DNA of 64,000 nucleotides. Source: Bradyrhizobium diversitatis. Lineage in GTDB: Bacteria > Pseudomonadota > Alphaproteobacteria > Rhizobiales > Xanthobacteraceae. Within the stretch, counting starts at the first letter, position 1. Each line of letters starts with the position of its first letter. The translations under genes were made by a program, and so were the position numbers. The stretch lies in the NCBI RefSeq assembly GCF_016031635.1, contig NZ_JACEGD010000029.1, positions 17,479-81,478 of the forward strand, given 5' to 3'. The notes beneath the pieces were generated by a model. It saw only the letters and a list, made by a program, of their open reading frames with translations. It searched no databases and was not told where the DNA came from. Positions 46,153 through 54,575 of this stretch are shown piece after piece.

Positions 46153-47260
46153 CACCGGCCGCCGGCGCATCGGCTACGTCAATCTTCCCGCGCAATTCGA
46201 GGAAGAACGCGCCGAGATCATGCAGGCGGTCGAGGGCGTCTTCCAGCGCGGCGATTTCATCGGCGGGGCGGCGGTTGCGAAGCTCGAGGAGGAATTGTCC
46301 GCCTATCTCGGCTCCTCGCATGTCGTGACGCTGAATTCCGGCACCGACGCGCTGATCCTCGCCATGCGGGCGCTCGACATCGGCCCGGGCGATGAGGTCA
46401 TCACTCCGCCGAATTCGTTCGTGGCATCGACTGCGGCAATCATCGCAGTCGGCGCCACGCCGGTCTTTGCGGACGTGCTGCCGGACCAGAACATCGATCC
46501 CACCGCAGTCGAGGCCGCCGTCACGTCGCGCACCAAGGCGATCATGCCGGTGCATCTGACCGGGCGCATGGCCGACATGACCCCGCTGATGGCGATCGCG
46601 GACAAGCACGCGCTCGCCGTGATCGAGGACAGCGCCCAGGCGATCGGCTCGACCTATGACGGCCGGATGAGCGGCACCATCGGCACGTTCGGCTGCTTCT
46701 CCGCGCATCCCCTGAAGAATCTCAATGCCGCGGGCGATGCAGGCTTCCTCGTCACCGCCGACGCGGAGCTAGCCGCGCGAATCCGCCGGCTGCGCAACCA
46801 CGGCCTGATCAACCGGAGCGACGTCCATGAATGGGGTATCGTCTCGCGGCTCGACACGCTTCAGGCCGAGGTGCTGCGCATCCGCCTGCGCCATCTGCCC
46901 TCGGTGATCGAACGCCGGCGGCGCAACGCTGCGCAATACCGCGCCGAGCTCGCCGGCCTGCCGCTGTTCAGTCCGCCCTGCCGGAACATCGAGTTCAACA
47001 CCTTCCACACCTTCGTGGTGCAGACCGAGCGCCGCAACGACTTCCAGAAATATCTTGCCGACAAGGGCATCGAGACCGCGATCCACTATCCTGTCCCGAT
47101 CCACCTGCAGCCGGCGGCGGCGCATCTGGGTCATGGCCGCGGCGCGTTCCCGGTGACCGAACGGCAGGCGGACCACATCCTCACACTTCCCATCAACCAG
47201 TTCCTCTCGGCCGCCGACATCAGCTATATTTGCGCGACCGCCCGGGAGTATTTTGCATGA
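46142..47260 (+). CDS. DegT/DnrJ/EryC1/StrS family PLP-dependent aminotransferase (second copy)
   Basis: Paralogue of the preceding gene, 372 residues. The PLP site is SGTDALILA (66-74), Asp163 lies in IEDSAQA and the Schiff-base lysine Lys192 in SAHPLKNLNAAGDAG. It keeps all catalytic residues, so two amination steps, or a heteromer, are possible. It starts inside the end of the first copy and ends in ATGA overlap with the oxygenase gene. Confidence 0.92.
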   Translation: MDADTGRRRIGYVNLPAQFEEERAEIMQAVEGVFQRGDFIGGAAVAKLEEELSAYLGSSHVVTLNSGTDALILAMRALDIGPGDEVITPPNSFVASTAAIIAVGATPVFADVLPDQNIDPTAVEAAVTSRTKAIMPVHLTGRMADMTPLMAIADKHALAVIEDSAQAIGSTYDGRMSGTIGTFGCFSAHPLKNLNAAGDAGFLVTADAELAARIRRLRNHGLINRSDVHEWGIVSRLDTLQAEVLRIRLRHLPSVIERRRRNAAQYRAELAGLPLFSPPCRNIEFNTFHTFVVQTERRNDFQKYLADKGIETAIHYPVPIHLQPAAAHLGHGRGAFPVTERQADHILTLPINQFLSAADISYICATAREYFA

Positions 47261-48063
47261 CGGACACGGACTTCCTGCACGCCGACGAGCAGGCGCTGGC
47301 GCAACGCTTCATCGACCATGGCTTCGTCACCACCCCGGCCGACGATCGCGCCGGGCTCGACCGGATCCAGCGCCGTGCCGCCGAGCTCGCGGCGGACTAT
47401 CTGAAGCTGCCGCACAGCAACGATCCCTACGCGATGCTCGACACCATCCACACGCGGGTGAGCGTGGATGATCTCAACGGCCTGCGGCTGCACGTCTTCA
47501 ACGGCCTCAACGCCGAACCATGGTTCCGGCCGACCTACTTTCGTCTGGCACGCTCGACGATCGAGACCATCGTCGGCAATGAGCTCTGCATGCAGCGCCG
47601 CGTCAATCTCAGCATCCAGCTCCCCGGCGACAGCTCGTCGCTGCTGGCCACCCATTCCGACGTCTGGTCGGGCGACTCGCCGTTCGAGGTCGTGGTGTGG
47701 GTGCCGCTCGTCGACGTCCGCCGCACCAAATCGATGTACCTGCTGCCGCCGTCCCTGAACGGCGAGATGCAGGACCGGATGGCCAGCCTGCGCAGTGCCG
47801 AAGAGCTGTACAAGACCATCAAGCCGCACGCGACCTTCATCGAGATCCCCTACGGTCACGTGATGCTGTTCAACCAGACCCTGATGCACGGCAATCGCGT
47901 CAACGAGGAAGCCGGCACGCGCTGGAGCATGAATTGCCGCTTCAAGAGCATCATGTCGCCCTACGCGGACAAGCGCTTCGGCGAGTTCTTCGAGCCGATC
48001 CTGCTGCGGCCGGCGACGCGGGTCGGCATGCAGTACAAGCTGCCGGGAGGCTTCCATGGCTGA
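47257..48063 (+). CDS. Sporadic carbohydrate cluster 2OG-Fe(II) oxygenase
   Basis: Putative 2-oxoglutarate- and iron-dependent oxygenase of 268 residues. The iron ligands are HSD (His133, Asp135) and His211 in LMHGNRVN, and the 2-oxoglutarate anchor is Arg222 in TRWSMNCRF. From memory, it matches the family named 'sporadic carbohydrate cluster 2OG-Fe(II) oxygenase', which occurs beside the small protein encoded next. It would hydroxylate or desaturate the sugar. The ATG overlaps the aminotransferase stop (ATGA) and its 3' end overlaps the next gene by 8 nt. Confidence 0.82.
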   Translation: MTDTDFLHADEQALAQRFIDHGFVTTPADDRAGLDRIQRRAAELAADYLKLPHSNDPYAMLDTIHTRVSVDDLNGLRLHVFNGLNAEPWFRPTYFRLARSTIETIVGNELCMQRRVNLSIQLPGDSSSLLATHSDVWSGDSPFEVVVWVPLVDVRRTKSMYLLPPSLNGEMQDRMASLRSAEELYKTIKPHATFIEIPYGHVMLFNQTLMHGNRVNEEAGTRWSMNCRFKSIMSPYADKRFGEFFEPILLRPATRVGMQYKLPGGFHG

Positions 48064-48448
48064 GCGAGCCGGCCATCGCGGCTATATCGGCGCCCGGCCG
48101 CTGAACGGCAGCCGCACCCCGCAGCACGTCCAGAACATCGTGATCCGCGACTACGCGCGGCGGAAGAATCTACATTATCTGCTGAGCGCCGCCGAGCACA
48201 CCATGCCCGGCAGCTACATGGTGCTCGAGGACATCCTGGACGAGTTGCCGCAGCTGCGTGGGCTGATTCTCTACAGCATTTTCATGCTGCCGCCCGACGA
48301 GGCACGGCGGCGGCAGATCTACGACCGCGTGCTGCGCGAGGGCTGCGACCTTCACGCCGCGGTTGAGGAGATCACGCTGGCGTCGCAGAAAGACATCCAG
48401 GCCATCGAAGACATCCTGCTCGTCAACAAATTCGCGACCATCCTGTGA
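48056..48448 (+). CDS. Sporadic carbohydrate cluster protein, LIC12192 family
   Basis: Small soluble protein of 130 residues and unknown activity. It reads RGYIGARPLNGSRTPQHVQN at the start, then HTMPGSYMVLEDILDELPQL and ILYSIFMLPPDEARRRQIYD. I recognise it from memory as the LIC12192 family, found in scattered surface-carbohydrate loci, including Leptospira. Its layout (GYIxAR start, then an LxxLxxxP and ILYS-F-LP region) also recalls the serine-recombinase N-terminal fold without a catalytic serine. Its ATG overlaps the oxygenase gene, so the two are coupled. Confidence 0.75.
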   Translation: MAERAGHRGYIGARPLNGSRTPQHVQNIVIRDYARRKNLHYLLSAAEHTMPGSYMVLEDILDELPQLRGLILYSIFMLPPDEARRRQIYDRVLREGCDLHAAVEEITLASQKDIQAIEDILLVNKFATIL

Positions 48449-48473
48449 CGATGCCGCGGACCGGTTGGCCCCC

Positions 48474-49139
48474 ATGACCGAGATCAACCTGCTCCAGCCG
48501 ATGCACGCATCGACCAAGCGGAACTACGTCCAGCGCGTGGTCGAGCACGACAAGGCGGAATCCGCTACCGTCGCGCGGCAATGGGGGCGCGACTACTGGG
48601 ATGGTGACCGGCGCTACGGCTACGGCGGCTATCGCTATGACGGCCGGTGGCGCCCGCTGGCCCAGACCCTGATCGATCGCTACGGCATCAAGCCGGGCAT
48701 GAGCGTGCTCGACGTCGGTTGCGGCAAGGGCTACCTGCTCTACGAGTTCACCCAGCTCGTCCCCGACGTCAGGATCGCCGGCATCGACATCTCCGAGTAT
48801 GGCATCGCCAACGCCAAGGAGGAGGTGCGGCCGCATTTGAAGGTCGGCAGCGCCGTCGAGCTCCCCTACCCCGACCACAGCTTCGACCTCGTCGTCTCGC
48901 TCGGCGTGCTGCACAACCTTCCGCTTGAGGACGTGTTCCGCGCGGTGCCCGAGATCGAACGCGTCGGACGCGGCACCTCGAAATATCTGATGGTCGAATC
49001 CTTCCGCAACGAGCGCGAGAAGGCCAATCTGCTTTATTGGCAGCTCACCTGCCTGAGCTTCCACGGTCCGCAAACATGGGCCTGGATCTACGACAAATGC
49101 GGGTATCGGGGCGACCATGGGTTCATCTTCTTCGAATGA
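48474..49139 (+). CDS. Class I SAM-dependent methyltransferase
   Basis: Methyltransferase of 221 residues starting MTEINLLQPMHASTKRNYVQ. Motif I is VLDVGCGKGYLL, the acidic loop IAGIDISEYGI, and motif IV SFDLVVSLGVLHNLP. It has a divergent N-terminal segment with a Tyr/Gly/Arg-rich stretch (YGYGGYRYDGRW). It is likely an O- or N-methyltransferase for the sugar. It overlaps the cupin gene by 23 nt. Confidence 0.85.
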   Translation: MTEINLLQPMHASTKRNYVQRVVEHDKAESATVARQWGRDYWDGDRRYGYGGYRYDGRWRPLAQTLIDRYGIKPGMSVLDVGCGKGYLLYEFTQLVPDVRIAGIDISEYGIANAKEEVRPHLKVGSAVELPYPDHSFDLVVSLGVLHNLPLEDVFRAVPEIERVGRGTSKYLMVESFRNEREKANLLYWQLTCLSFHGPQTWAWIYDKCGYRGDHGFIFFE

Positions 49140-49701
49140 GGCAGGCCTGCGCCGGCCGACCTCACTGCGCGCGCAAAATCCGGAAGTGTACTATTCGGAC
49201 GACGAAATCGTCACGGCGGACGACGCCACGATCGCGGAGCTGAAGCGCATCGCGGCCGCCAACCCGCGTCTGCGCAGCCGGCTGTGCACGCATCCGGATC
49301 CCTCTTCCGGCCTGCACGAGATGCTGATCGTGCATCATCGCGAGGCCTATGTGCGGCCGCACAAGCACCTTGGCAAACCTGAATCGTTCCACGTGATCGA
49401 GGGCACCGCACAGGTCGTGATCTTCGAGGATGACGGCCGCATTCGCGACGTGCTCGAGATGGCGCCCTACGGTCAGGGCAAGCGCTGCTACTATCGCATG
49501 CCGGAACAGGTCTTCCACTCGATCCTGATCACCTCGGAATGGCTGGTGTTTCACGAAACCACCGCCGGCCCGTTCGATCCGGCCCGCACGGCATTTCCCG
49601 ACTGGGCACCCGATGGCGGCGACGCTGCCGAGGTTCAAGCCTACGTGACGAGAACTGGTACGCTCGCTGCGGAGCATTTGGACAGACGAGGCAAAGCTTA
49701 G
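49117..49701 (+). CDS. WbuC-like cupin-fold metalloprotein
   Basis: Cupin of 194 residues similar to WbuC, a protein of many O-antigen loci with unclear activity. Metal ligands appear in RPHKHLGKPESFHVIEG and the second cupin motif in QVFHSILITSEWLVFHETTAGPF. An N-terminal segment of about 20 residues comes from the overlap with the upstream gene. It may be an isomerase or a stabilising protein for the sugar pathway. Confidence 0.8.
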   Translation: MGSSSSNEAGLRRPTSLRAQNPEVYYSDDEIVTADDATIAELKRIAAANPRLRSRLCTHPDPSSGLHEMLIVHHREAYVRPHKHLGKPESFHVIEGTAQVVIFEDDGRIRDVLEMAPYGQGKRCYYRMPEQVFHSILITSEWLVFHETTAGPFDPARTAFPDWAPDGGDAAEVQAYVTRTGTLAAEHLDRRGKA

Positions 49702-49705
49702 GACC

Positions 49706-51466
49706 GTGGCCATCCCCGTCGGGCTCGACGATGCTCGCATGAATGTAGATCCAAGAGCTGCCGCTCTCCGGCAAGCAGAGCGGGCGGGCATTGGATACGT
49801 CTACGTCGCTCTGGTTCTCGCCTTTGTGACGGCCGTGCCCGCGCTGTTCGCGCGTGAGGTCTTCGGCGACGATTGGACTGTGTACTACATCTACTGGACT
49901 CAAGGTGCCGCCGGCGTCGCTCGCGTGCTGTGGGAGTCGGCCCACGCCGGCTTCGCAATCCCGATGACGCTGTTTGTGACGCTTTTGAACGATACTCCCG
50001 ATGTCTCTGCGCGGCTCGCGGGACTAGCCTGCCATCTGGTCAACGGCGTGTTGCTTCACTCCGTCCTGTCGCGATCATCCTATACCAGACGCATCGCCGG
50101 TCTTGTCACGGCTCTGTTCCTGCTCAGCCCGTTCTATGCAATTCGCCTGACACTCAACGCGGTCTACGACTTCTTCCTGCTCTTCTATCTGCTGTCCTAC
50201 GCGTTCACATATTCGAAGGTTCGGGCACTTCGATGGGCGGCGCCGTTCGCTTTGTTTTTCTCGTTGTCGCTTGAAATCCTGATCGCGCTTGAACCGCTCC
50301 GCATCATGCTGACCTGGTCCTCTCGCGAACCGTGGAGGCGTAGGCTCGCGCGCCTTGCCCCATTCTGGCTGGTGACCGCGGCCGTGATCATGCTGCGTCT
50401 AACCATCCTGGGAAAGAGCGGTCACTACGCCGGGCAGTACAGTTTTGTGCACGACCTCACCGTTATAGGCAACGCGCTGCACGAGCACCTCGCGGCTTTT
50501 CCCAAGGGTCTGTCCTACGCCGCCTCTCAAGGGATCGCACTGCTGGGTGATTTCGTCTGGACGCTGCTGACGTTGGCTGCCATGGCGGGCTTCGCTCTCC
50601 TCTCTTCCAGAGCGTTCTGGACACCTTGGGTGCTCGAGGGTCACGGCTCAATCAGACGTGTGCTGGCGCTGCTCTTGTCCGGAACTGCGATTGCCATCCT
50701 TGGCGCTATGCCCTTCGCCCTGACCGGGACCTATGGCGACGTCACCAGGGGAGAATCGAGGCTGCTCTTCGCCTCGCAACTCGGCATACTGATATTGGCG
50801 GCGACCGTCATACAGATCATGCCGACATCGCGTCTGCGTGCAGCGATCGCGGGCGGCCTGATCGCGGTCTTCACAGTGGCCATGGCGCAGGATTCGAAAT
50901 GGCTGCTGTATGATGGTCTGATCAACGCAGACCTACAGCGGCAAGTTCGGGCGGCTTTGCTTGCTGATCCCGAACCAAAGGTCGTGAAGCTCCAGATAGA
51001 GAACAGCACCATCATCTCATTTCGGTCCCGGTGTCTCGGCGCCAGTGACATGAACGTTGCACAGATGATGTTGCGCGACGAAAATCGCGAGCGATCATAT
51101 GTCTATACAGATTATTGCGGAGATTTTCAGAACCGTGACCTCGTCCCGAGTGGCAACTGCACAGTTTCCTATCTCGAATTTTTTCGCTGCCCGCCACGGC
51201 GAGAGATCTGGCGCTATCGCGCTGCGCCGGGAATTCCGCTGCCCAACGACATCCGATTCGTCGAACTAATGAAGGCCGTCCTCGAGGATGCGCCTTCGGC
51301 CACGCAAGGGCGTGGCGAGCTCATGCAACTGAAAGACGATCTGCCAACTCCCCTGGCAAGAGGAGAATACCGACCACCTTGCCGCCGGCCTGGAGTACGC
51401 GGATCCGCCTGGCTGCTGGCTCTACCCACGCCCGCCTGCGAAGATTCCGCTTCAGGAGCTCGATAG
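49706..51466 (+). CDS. GT-C-like multi-pass membrane protein (first of two)
   Basis: Integral membrane protein of 586 residues from the GTG at 49706. After the first membrane helix (about 31-48) comes GDDWTVYY (Asp55, Asp56), in the place where GT-C glycosyltransferases keep catalytic acids. About ten helices follow, then a soluble C-terminal domain (about 410-560). It could transfer a lipid-linked sugar in the periplasm. Its last 30 residues are Arg/Pro-rich and unlike the rest, next to a decayed region, so the true end may have been altered by a frameshift. Base composition is less GC-rich than its neighbours. Confidence 0.65.
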   Translation: MAIPVGLDDARMNVDPRAAALRQAERAGIGYVYVALVLAFVTAVPALFAREVFGDDWTVYYIYWTQGAAGVARVLWESAHAGFAIPMTLFVTLLNDTPDVSARLAGLACHLVNGVLLHSVLSRSSYTRRIAGLVTALFLLSPFYAIRLTLNAVYDFFLLFYLLSYAFTYSKVRALRWAAPFALFFSLSLEILIALEPLRIMLTWSSREPWRRRLARLAPFWLVTAAVIMLRLTILGKSGHYAGQYSFVHDLTVIGNALHEHLAAFPKGLSYAASQGIALLGDFVWTLLTLAAMAGFALLSSRAFWTPWVLEGHGSIRRVLALLLSGTAIAILGAMPFALTGTYGDVTRGESRLLFASQLGILILAATVIQIMPTSRLRAAIAGGLIAVFTVAMAQDSKWLLYDGLINADLQRQVRAALLADPEPKVVKLQIENSTIISFRSRCLGASDMNVAQMMLRDENRERSYVYTDYCGDFQNRDLVPSGNCTVSYLEFFRCPPRREIWRYRAAPGIPLPNDIRFVELMKAVLEDAPSATQGRGELMQLKDDLPTPLARGEYRPPCRRPGVRGSAWLLALPTPACEDSASGAR

Positions 51467-52156
51467 GCGCACTGCGGTGGTTATACTATGGCACCACCTG
51501 ACGGTCGCAGCAGCGTCTGTCTCGAGATCAACCAGTTGGATCGAGCCATCCCACTCATTTTCGCAAGAGCTGCTGCCGCGGCCCACAATCACCACGCCCC
51601 GGTCGATCGCATTCAGCCGATGCGACGTGCCGGAGGAACCTGGCTGATGACGGATGGAACGGCCTGACGATGCTTCTTGGCAAGACGTTCCGCTGGTGAC
51701 TATGGCTGCCGCTCTCCCGCTTTCCATCGGAGGATGGGGCATCGTGAGGAGCGATGGTCGGTGTTCTCGGTTTCGCCGGTATCGCATGCGGCGAGGCGCC
51801 CGCGACTTCGATTTTGCTTGGGCCTCCGCAATCCCATCGGGGGCTGTCTGGCTGCTCGCACTGGCGCGTATGGCTTACAGGGCCGAACGGGATGCTGCTG
51901 CGTCGGTCCATTGATGGTAGTTGCACGAATCCGAACAAGGCGCGCTACACGGAACAGCAGAGTTGAGCGGGATACGCCGGATGCGTTGCTCAAACGCGGC
52001 CGTGTTGCGACGCCGCGCTGTTCTGACCGCCGGTGGTGCCGGGACAAGGCAACTTAGGAATTGTGGCGCAGGCTGTGCCACTATATAGGCTTCAACTACG
52101 TTGAGTTTCACCCCGGGGCTGTTGTCCCCGTATCATTCCTGCAATGAGCCAAAGCC
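51467..52156. other. Decayed region between the two halves of the plus arm
   Basis: There are 690 bp without an intact gene. The middle holds a flippase-family remnant (see pseudogene). A minus-strand stretch at about 51480-51610 reads RGVVIVGRGSSSCENEWDG, which looks protein-like but could not be assigned. The last 80 bp, before the GTG at 52157, is spacer. Confidence 0.55.
51660..51900 (+). pseudogene. Remnant of a UPF0104/flippase-like membrane protein gene
   Basis: Three reading frames in succession give parts of one C-terminal family region: VTMAAALPLSIGGWG (about 51696-51740), MVGVLGFAGIACGEAPATSI (from 51754), and SGAVWLLALARMAYRAERD (about 51838-51894). The intact protein at 36099-37121 has the matching order AVPISISGWGVREGAMVACLGLAGVPSEEA. 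At the first junction, two single-base deletions between the codons for GWG and MVG explain the shift. The upstream part of the gene is lost or unrecognisable. Confidence 0.65.
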
Positions 52157-53374
52157 GTGACCGACCATTGCCGCCTTTGCCATTCGACCAACCTGCGACC
52201 GGTCATCGACCTCGGCCTGATGCCGATTGCGCATCGGCTTCGGCACAGCCGAAACGAGCAGGACGAACGATTCCCGTTCGAGGTGCTCGCCTGCGGCGAA
52301 TGCGGCCTGCCGCAGATCGTCAAGCCGATCGATCCAGACATCCTGTATCGCCAGTTCAACTACAATTTCAGCAGCTGGAAGCCGGAGCCGCACCAGGTCG
52401 ACGAGCTCGACACCATCGCGAAATTGTCGAAGCACCAGTCCGTGTTCGAGATCGGATGCAACGACGGCCTGTTCATGGACAAGCTGCGCGAACGCGGCGC
52501 GAAGGTCCTCGTGGGCGTGGAGCCCAACCCCGTGTCGGGCAAGATTGCCCGCGAACGCGGCATCAAGGTCTATTCCGACATGATCAGCCCGGCCCTGTGT
52601 GACGACGCAGTCGCCCATGCCGGCAAGTTCGATCTCGTGGTCTCGCGTCAGGTGCTGGAGCACATCGTCGACTTCGAGAACTTCTTCGACTGCGTGAAGA
52701 TCGCGCTGCGCGACGACGGGCTGCTGTTCATCGACGTGCCTGATTTCGCGCCCGGGTCGACGGCAGGCGATCTTTCCGTCCTCTGGGAGGAGCACGTCAG
52801 CTATTTCACCGAACCGACCCTGCTCGCCTTGTTGGCGCGCCACGGCTTCGAGGCAGTGTCCGTGAAGAAGTACAATTTCAGCGGCGGCAGCCTCGCGATC
52901 GCAGCCCGCCGTGCCGCGGGCGACGTGACGCCCCCGCCCGCACCGTCGGGAGTCGGCGAGGCATTCGGTCAGCGCGCAAGGGAATATGGCGCTCGTCTTC
53001 GTCCGATCCTCGCCAAGGCCCGCGCCAATGGTGCCGAGATCGCCATCTACGGCGCCGGCTGCCGCGCCTGCACCTTCACCAACGCCCACGAGCTGGCGGA
53101 TCTCGTCGACCTCTCGGTCGACGACCAGAAGGAGCGCCAAGGCTTGTTCCTGCCCGGCACCGGCATTCCGATCCGCTCGCCGGAGGATCTCGCCGGCAAG
53201 TCGGATCCGCTCGTCTGTCTTCTCGCCGTGAACCAAGAGAACGAAGCCAAGGTCAGTAGCCGGCTGCGCGAGAACGTGAAGCGGCCGCTGCACATCGTTT
53301 CGATCTTTGCGCCCTCCGACATCTGGAGCGAGCTCGATCGTCTCGAGGCGGCCGCAGGGTCGCGGCATGGCTGA
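52157..53374 (+). CDS. NovU/TylC3-like sugar C-methyltransferase (second)
   Basis: Three-part protein of 405 residues from the GTG at 52157. The zinc-type N-terminus has CRLC (residues 5-8) and CGECGLPQI. The methyltransferase domain has FEIGCNDGLFMDKL, and EHVSYFTEPTLLALL in its later part. The C-terminal domain has IYGAGCRACTFTN and VDDQKERQGLFLPG. It is architecturally like the gene at 34748 but not a close copy. It probably C-methylates an NDP-sugar. Its stop overlaps the start of the next gene by 8 nt. Confidence 0.85.
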   Translation: MTDHCRLCHSTNLRPVIDLGLMPIAHRLRHSRNEQDERFPFEVLACGECGLPQIVKPIDPDILYRQFNYNFSSWKPEPHQVDELDTIAKLSKHQSVFEIGCNDGLFMDKLRERGAKVLVGVEPNPVSGKIARERGIKVYSDMISPALCDDAVAHAGKFDLVVSRQVLEHIVDFENFFDCVKIALRDDGLLFIDVPDFAPGSTAGDLSVLWEEHVSYFTEPTLLALLARHGFEAVSVKKYNFSGGSLAIAARRAAGDVTPPPAPSGVGEAFGQRAREYGARLRPILAKARANGAEIAIYGAGCRACTFTNAHELADLVDLSVDDQKERQGLFLPGTGIPIRSPEDLAGKSDPLVCLLAVNQENEAKVSSRLRENVKRPLHIVSIFAPSDIWSELDRLEAAAGSRHG

Positions 53375-54572
53375 GGACAAGCTCTTCAACTACTACGAAC
53401 GTCAGGACGTTCTGCCGACGTTCGGAAATTTCAAGTCGTCCGCCGAGCTCGAAGCCTACGCCGGCCAGCGGCGCGAACTGTTCTCGGACAAGCTGGTGCT
53501 GCCGCCGCGGCTGTTCCGCAATGCCGAGGTGCTCGAATTCGGTCCTGATTCCGGCGAGAACGCTCTGGTGTTTGCGAGCTGGGGCGCGAACATGACGCTC
53601 GCCGAGCCGAACCGGCATGCACACCCGAAGATCCATGCCTATTTCGATCATTTCGGCCTGACCGAACATCTCCGCGAGCTCGCACTGGCCGATGTCGAGG
53701 GATTCCGCAGCGACCGCGGGTTCGACATCATAGATGCCGAAGGATTCATCTACACGGTGCAGCCGACCGAAAATTGGCTCGGCGTTTTCCACCGGCTGCT
53801 CAACCCCGACGGTTACGCCGTCGTGTCCTATTACGAGCGCCATGGCGGATTCTTCGAGCTCGCGCTCAAGGCGATCCATGCGGCCGGCAAGGCATTGACC
53901 GGCCGTCCTGCGCTCGAGACGGCGAGGATGCTGTTCGATGCGAAATGGAGCAGCATTCCGCACACCCGCAGCTTCGAATCCTGGCTGATGGACGTTCTCG
54001 AGAATCCCTTCGTCCGGTACCGGTATTTTCTCGATGCGGCAGCCCTCTGCACGGCGGCGCATGAGCAAGGCTTCGACATCCATTCGGCATGGCCAGCCTA
54101 TCGCGACAGCTTGGACGTCTACTGGCACAAGAAGGTTCTGCCCGACGACGAGAAGCTGCGGCGCGCGGCGCGCCATCTCGACCGCAGCCGCCTGAGCTTC
54201 CTTGGCGGACGAAAGCTCTATCTGGTCGGCAACGCCGATGCAGTGGAGGCGATCTCGGCATCGATCAAGACGCTGGTTCTCGACGTCGATGCGATGATCG
54301 ACGATCCCTTCGCCGAGAGCCTGCCGCGCGTGGTCGCGAGCCTCGCGTCCCTGCGCGAGACGATCCGGACGACGGACATTCTCGCCGACGATGCTGCCGA
54401 CATCGAAGCCATCACGGCAACGCTCGACAGTTTCCATCGCATCTTTGGCGCGATCTTGCGACGGGAGGCGTCCGCGGTCACTGCCCTCACCCAGACGGAT
54501 CCGGCGTTCATCAACACCTGGGGACAGCCGGCGCACTTCCTCGTCATCCGAAAGCGCTCCAAGGAATCATAG
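53367..54572 (+). CDS. SAM-dependent methyltransferase-domain protein
   Basis: Protein of 401 residues starting MAEDKLFNYYERQDVLPTFG. The SAM-binding motif is VLEFGPDSGENALVFASWGA, and FDIIDAEGFIYTV occupies the motif IV place. The C-terminal 150 residues contain LYLVGNADAVEAISASIKTL, which looks like a second Rossmann-type unit. It overlaps the C-methyltransferase gene and is 3 nt from the oxidoreductase gene, so the three probably act on one intermediate. Confidence 0.75.
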   Translation: MAEDKLFNYYERQDVLPTFGNFKSSAELEAYAGQRRELFSDKLVLPPRLFRNAEVLEFGPDSGENALVFASWGANMTLAEPNRHAHPKIHAYFDHFGLTEHLRELALADVEGFRSDRGFDIIDAEGFIYTVQPTENWLGVFHRLLNPDGYAVVSYYERHGGFFELALKAIHAAGKALTGRPALETARMLFDAKWSSIPHTRSFESWLMDVLENPFVRYRYFLDAAALCTAAHEQGFDIHSAWPAYRDSLDVYWHKKVLPDDEKLRRAARHLDRSRLSFLGGRKLYLVGNADAVEAISASIKTLVLDVDAMIDDPFAESLPRVVASLASLRETIRTTDILADDAADIEAITATLDSFHRIFGAILRREASAVTALTQTDPAFINTWGQPAHFLVIRKRSKES

Positions 54573-54575
54573 CCA

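Noticed and set aside
51452..51787. Minus-strand frame containing RGVVIVGRGSSSCENEWDG
   Set aside because: Looks protein-like in part, but overlaps the flippase remnant on the plus strand and matches no family I know.
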